From Mobiluncus sp034180645 (GTDB lineage: Bacteria > Actinomycetota > Actinomycetes > Actinomycetales > Actinomycetaceae), in assembly GCF_034180645.1 (NCBI RefSeq), contig NZ_JAXFNY010000008.1:62001-126000 (forward strand): DNA of 64,000 nucleotides, read 5' to 3'. The position numbers and the translations under genes are program-made. The notes beneath the pieces are model-generated. The model worked only from the letters and a program-made list of their open reading frames with translations. It was not told the origin of the DNA and ran no database searches. The number at the start of each line of letters is the position of its first letter. The first letter of the stretch is position 1. Shown here piece after piece: positions 62,294 through 64,000 of this stretch.

Positions 62294-63258
62294 AGCAGGC
62301 CTCCTTCCGGCGCGAGCAAAAGGTAAAGGGCAGCCATCCGGACACTCACGCCGTTTCCAACTTGTTCAACAATGACAGACTTTGCGGAATCTGCGGCTTG
62401 GGCGCAGATTTCCATACCACGGTTCATCGGACCGGGGTGCATGATAACCGTACGTTCTGGCAGGTTAGTGAAACGGGTGTTGTTCAAACCGTAAGCCCGG
62501 TGATACTCGACCACGGACGGGAAGTAGCCCCCGCCGGCAGAACTCATACGCTCGCGCTGCACCCGCAGCATCATCACCGCATCGGGATTGGTGGCCAGAG
62601 CCGCATCCAAGTCGTAGGACACATCGCACTTCCAATCTTCCACCCCGACCGGCATCAGGGTCGGCGGACCGACCAGGGTCACGTGAGCGCCCAAAGTCGA
62701 CATCAAGTCCACGTTGGAACGGGCTACGCGAGAGTGCAGGATATCGCCCACAATGACCACGTGAGCACCGTTGAGGTCTTTACCGGCCAGGTCGCCGCCG
62801 CTCAAGCCCAGATAGTGCCGGCGCAGGGTCATCGCGTCGAGCAGAGCCTGAGTGGGGTGTTGGTGTTCCCCATCCCCCGCGTTGAGCACGGGCACGTCAG
62901 ACCAGCCGGCGTTAGCCAAACGGTAGGCCGCTCCGGAGGAGGAATGGCGGATAACGATGCCGTCAACCCGCATAGCCTGCAGGGTCAAAGCCGTATCTTT
63001 CAGGGATTCGCCTTTCGCTACCGAGGAACCTTTCGCGGAAAAGTTGATGACGTCCGCGCTGAGACGCTTGGCCGCGGTTTCAAAAGAAATCCGGGTCCGG
63101 GTGGAGTTCTCAAAAAAGAGGTTGACCACGGTTTTGCCGCGCAAGGTCGGCAGTTTTTTCACCTTTTGAGCCTGGGTCATCGCCATGGCTTCGGCAGTAT
63201 CCAAAATTTTCAGGACATCTTCGTGGCTCAAATCAGCCGCAGAGAGTAAATGTCGCAT
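62290..63258 (-). CDS. pyrB: Aspartate carbamoyltransferase catalytic subunit
   Basis: A 322-residue PyrB. Carbamoyl-phosphate loop FFENSTRTRISFE, then GDGEHQHPTQALLDAMTL and HPGPMNRGMEI. No pyrI regulatory subunit gene is present, and dihydroorotase follows directly, as in other actinobacteria. GGAAGGAA upstream of the ATG. Confidence 0.97.
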   Translation of the reverse strand: MRHLLSAADLSHEDVLKILDTAEAMAMTQAQKVKKLPTLRGKTVVNLFFENSTRTRISFETAAKRLSADVINFSAKGSSVAKGESLKDTALTLQAMRVDGIVIRHSSSGAAYRLANAGWSDVPVLNAGDGEHQHPTQALLDAMTLRRHYLGLSGGDLAGKDLNGAHVVIVGDILHSRVARSNVDLMSTLGAHVTLVGPPTLMPVGVEDWKCDVSYDLDAALATNPDAVMMLRVQRERMSSAGGGYFPSVVEYHRAYGLNNTRFTNLPERTVIMHPGPMNRGMEICAQAADSAKSVIVEQVGNGVSVRMAALYLLLAPEGGLL

Positions 63259-63263
63259 GATTT

Positions 63264-63803
63264 TTATTCCTTCCCGTCTGCAATAATCACGGCGTCTTCG
63301 CCGTCACTGTCTTGAAGTTTTACGAGTATTTGTTCCGTCCGTGACGTGGGCAGATTCTTGCCGATGTAGTCTGCACGAATCGGAAGTTCCCGGTGACCGC
63401 GGTCCACCAGCACGGCTAGCTGCACTTGGGCAGGTCGGCCGTGATCGTTCAACGCATCGAGCGCAGCCCGAATCGTGCGTCCGGAATAGAGCACGTCGTC
63501 GACGAGGATGACCGTTTTGCCGTCAATGCCGGTCTGAGGCATCACGGTGGGTTTAGGTACTCGTATCGGTTGACGGGAAAGATCATCGCGGTACAGGGTG
63601 ATGTCCAGGGTGCCAATCGGGACGTCTGTATCGGGATTATTTTCCTTTAAAAAAGTCCCCAACCGATTGGCTAGCTCAACGCCACGGGTGGGGATTCCTA
63701 ACAGAACGACATCTTCAAGACCCTGGTTTTTCTCCATTATCTCGAAGGCCAGTCGTTTCAGCGAACGGGCAATGTCAGCACTGCCCAACACTGTTTTTTC
63801 CAT
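63264..63803 (-). CDS. pyrR: PyrR, pyrimidine regulatory protein / uracil phosphoribosyltransferase
   Basis: A 179-residue PyrR of the PRTase fold. PRPP loop VILVDDVLYSGRTIRAALDAL and flexible loop with DLSRQPIRVPKPT. It binds pyr mRNA in response to UMP/UTP. First gene of pyrR-pyrB-pyrC-carA-carB-pyrF. GAAAGGA 5-7 nt before the ATG lies beside a PyrR-type RNA loop (63812-63832), so it probably represses its own translation. Confidence 0.96.
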   Translation of the reverse strand: MEKTVLGSADIARSLKRLAFEIMEKNQGLEDVVLLGIPTRGVELANRLGTFLKENNPDTDVPIGTLDITLYRDDLSRQPIRVPKPTVMPQTGIDGKTVILVDDVLYSGRTIRAALDALNDHGRPAQVQLAVLVDRGHRELPIRADYIGKNLPTSRTEQILVKLQDSDGEDAVIIADGKE

Positions 63804-63811
63804 ATTTTTCC

Positions 63812-63832
63812 TTTCTGCCTCACAGGGCGAAA
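63812..63832 (-). promoter_or_regulatory. PyrR-binding RNA hairpin overlapping the pyrR ribosome-binding site
   Basis: Minus strand: TTTC-GCC-CTGTGA-GGC-A-GAAA, a hairpin whose CCCTGTGAGGC matches the PyrR consensus UCCNGNGAGGY at 10 of 11 positions. The 3' strand GAAA runs into the Shine-Dalgarno GAAAGGA. PyrR-UMP binding would hide it. Confidence 0.7.
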
Positions 63833-63854
63833 TTAAAGGTTTTAATGCGGCTTA

Positions 63855-63860
63855 ATAGTA
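63855..63860 (-). promoter_or_regulatory. -10 box of the pyr operon
   Basis: TACTAT on the minus strand, about 20 nt upstream of the PyrR hairpin. No good -35. Confidence 0.4.
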
Positions 63861-63948
63861 CACGTTTTTTCCCGCTCCACCGAATCCCGCGCCCGCGCCG
63901 CCGATAATTGGGTCGGGAATGTTGAATTCCTCCAGGTTATGAGGCAAT

Positions 63949-63978
63949 TTCTGAACACGGGCGTTTTCGAGCTAAACT
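63949..63978 (+). promoter_or_regulatory. Possible promoter reading rightward out of the window
   Basis: TTCTGA (63949-63954), 18 nt, TAAACT (63973-63978). The right-end region (63861-64000) shows no coding frame I can support; a divergent gene may start beyond 64000. Confidence 0.3.
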
Positions 63979-64000
63979 CCGGGGAAAAATCGCCGATAAT

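Noticed and set aside
1..64000. CRISPR arrays, tRNA or rRNA genes, insertion sequences, prophage
   Set aside because: No repeat-spacer pattern, cloverleaf, transposase or integrase was found on reading both strands by eye.

Overview
The window is a gene-dense stretch of an actinobacterial chromosome with base composition that looks mid-50s %GC by eye. RbpA, an actinobacterial-type integration host factor (mIHF), GarA with an FtsR-like MerR regulator, a fused PafBC, HelY, Ppm1/Lnt, and a PriA without helicase motifs all point to Actinomycetota. A methyl-accepting chemotaxis protein (motility) together with cell-wall-binding-repeat surface proteins and moderate GC suggests a motile member of the Actinomycetaceae such as Mobiluncus. 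That genus call is inference.

Layout. Positions 1-10.7 kb: the end of an ANTAR regulator (PdtaR-like), a hotdog thioesterase, polA, a dicarboxylate/amino-acid symporter, rpsA, glycerate kinase, coaE and uvrB. 10.7-16.2 kb: a proline-catabolism pair, a frameshifted putA and the proline/Na+ symporter putP. 16.2-24.9 kb: a TerC-family (Mn2+ exporter) gene behind a probable yybP-ykoY riboswitch, a secreted trypsin-like protease with cell-wall-binding repeats, a bile-acid:Na+ symporter-like protein, a YciI protein, uvrA-msrB and a membrane-anchored DsbA-like protein. 24.9-32.1 kb: a 1.7-kilo-residue DUF4011/DUF3320-like protein with worn helicase and nuclease motifs, then garA, ftsR and a second MerR gene. 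32.3-42.5 kb: rbpA, then ppm1-lnt-helY-small membrane protein-pafBC on the minus strand, a DUF3866 gene, and hisE-hisG. 42.5-46.1 kb: a chemotaxis receptor and a riboflavin-type ABC importer (ribX, ribY) behind an FMN riboswitch. 46.1-55.3 kb (minus strand): rpe, rsmB, fmt, priA, metK, coaB/coaC (split by an in-frame amber codon), rpoZ, gmk, mihF. 55.4-63.8 kb: the whole pyrimidine operon pyrR-pyrB-pyrC-carA-carB-pyrF with a PyrR-type RNA site over the pyrR ribosome-binding site.

Themes. (1) At least ten genes begin exactly 6 nt after a TANNNT -10 box (an eleventh at 7 nt), so leaderless transcription appears widespread; rbpA, whose product helps RNA polymerase at promoters with poor -35 boxes, lies in the same window. 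(2) In related actinobacteria, as I remember them, rpe is followed by riboflavin-biosynthesis genes; here the FMN riboswitch sits next to rpe but drives an importer, suggesting replacement of synthesis by uptake. (3) Two core metabolic genes are broken in different ways: putA by a probable 13-bp tandem-repeat collapse, and coaBC by one amber codon. I see no tRNA, rRNA, insertion sequence, prophage or CRISPR array. No intergenic gap exceeds 300 nt; the largest (4682-4980, 16170-16454, 32079-32354, 45888-46163) hold the promoters, riboswitches and terminators listed.
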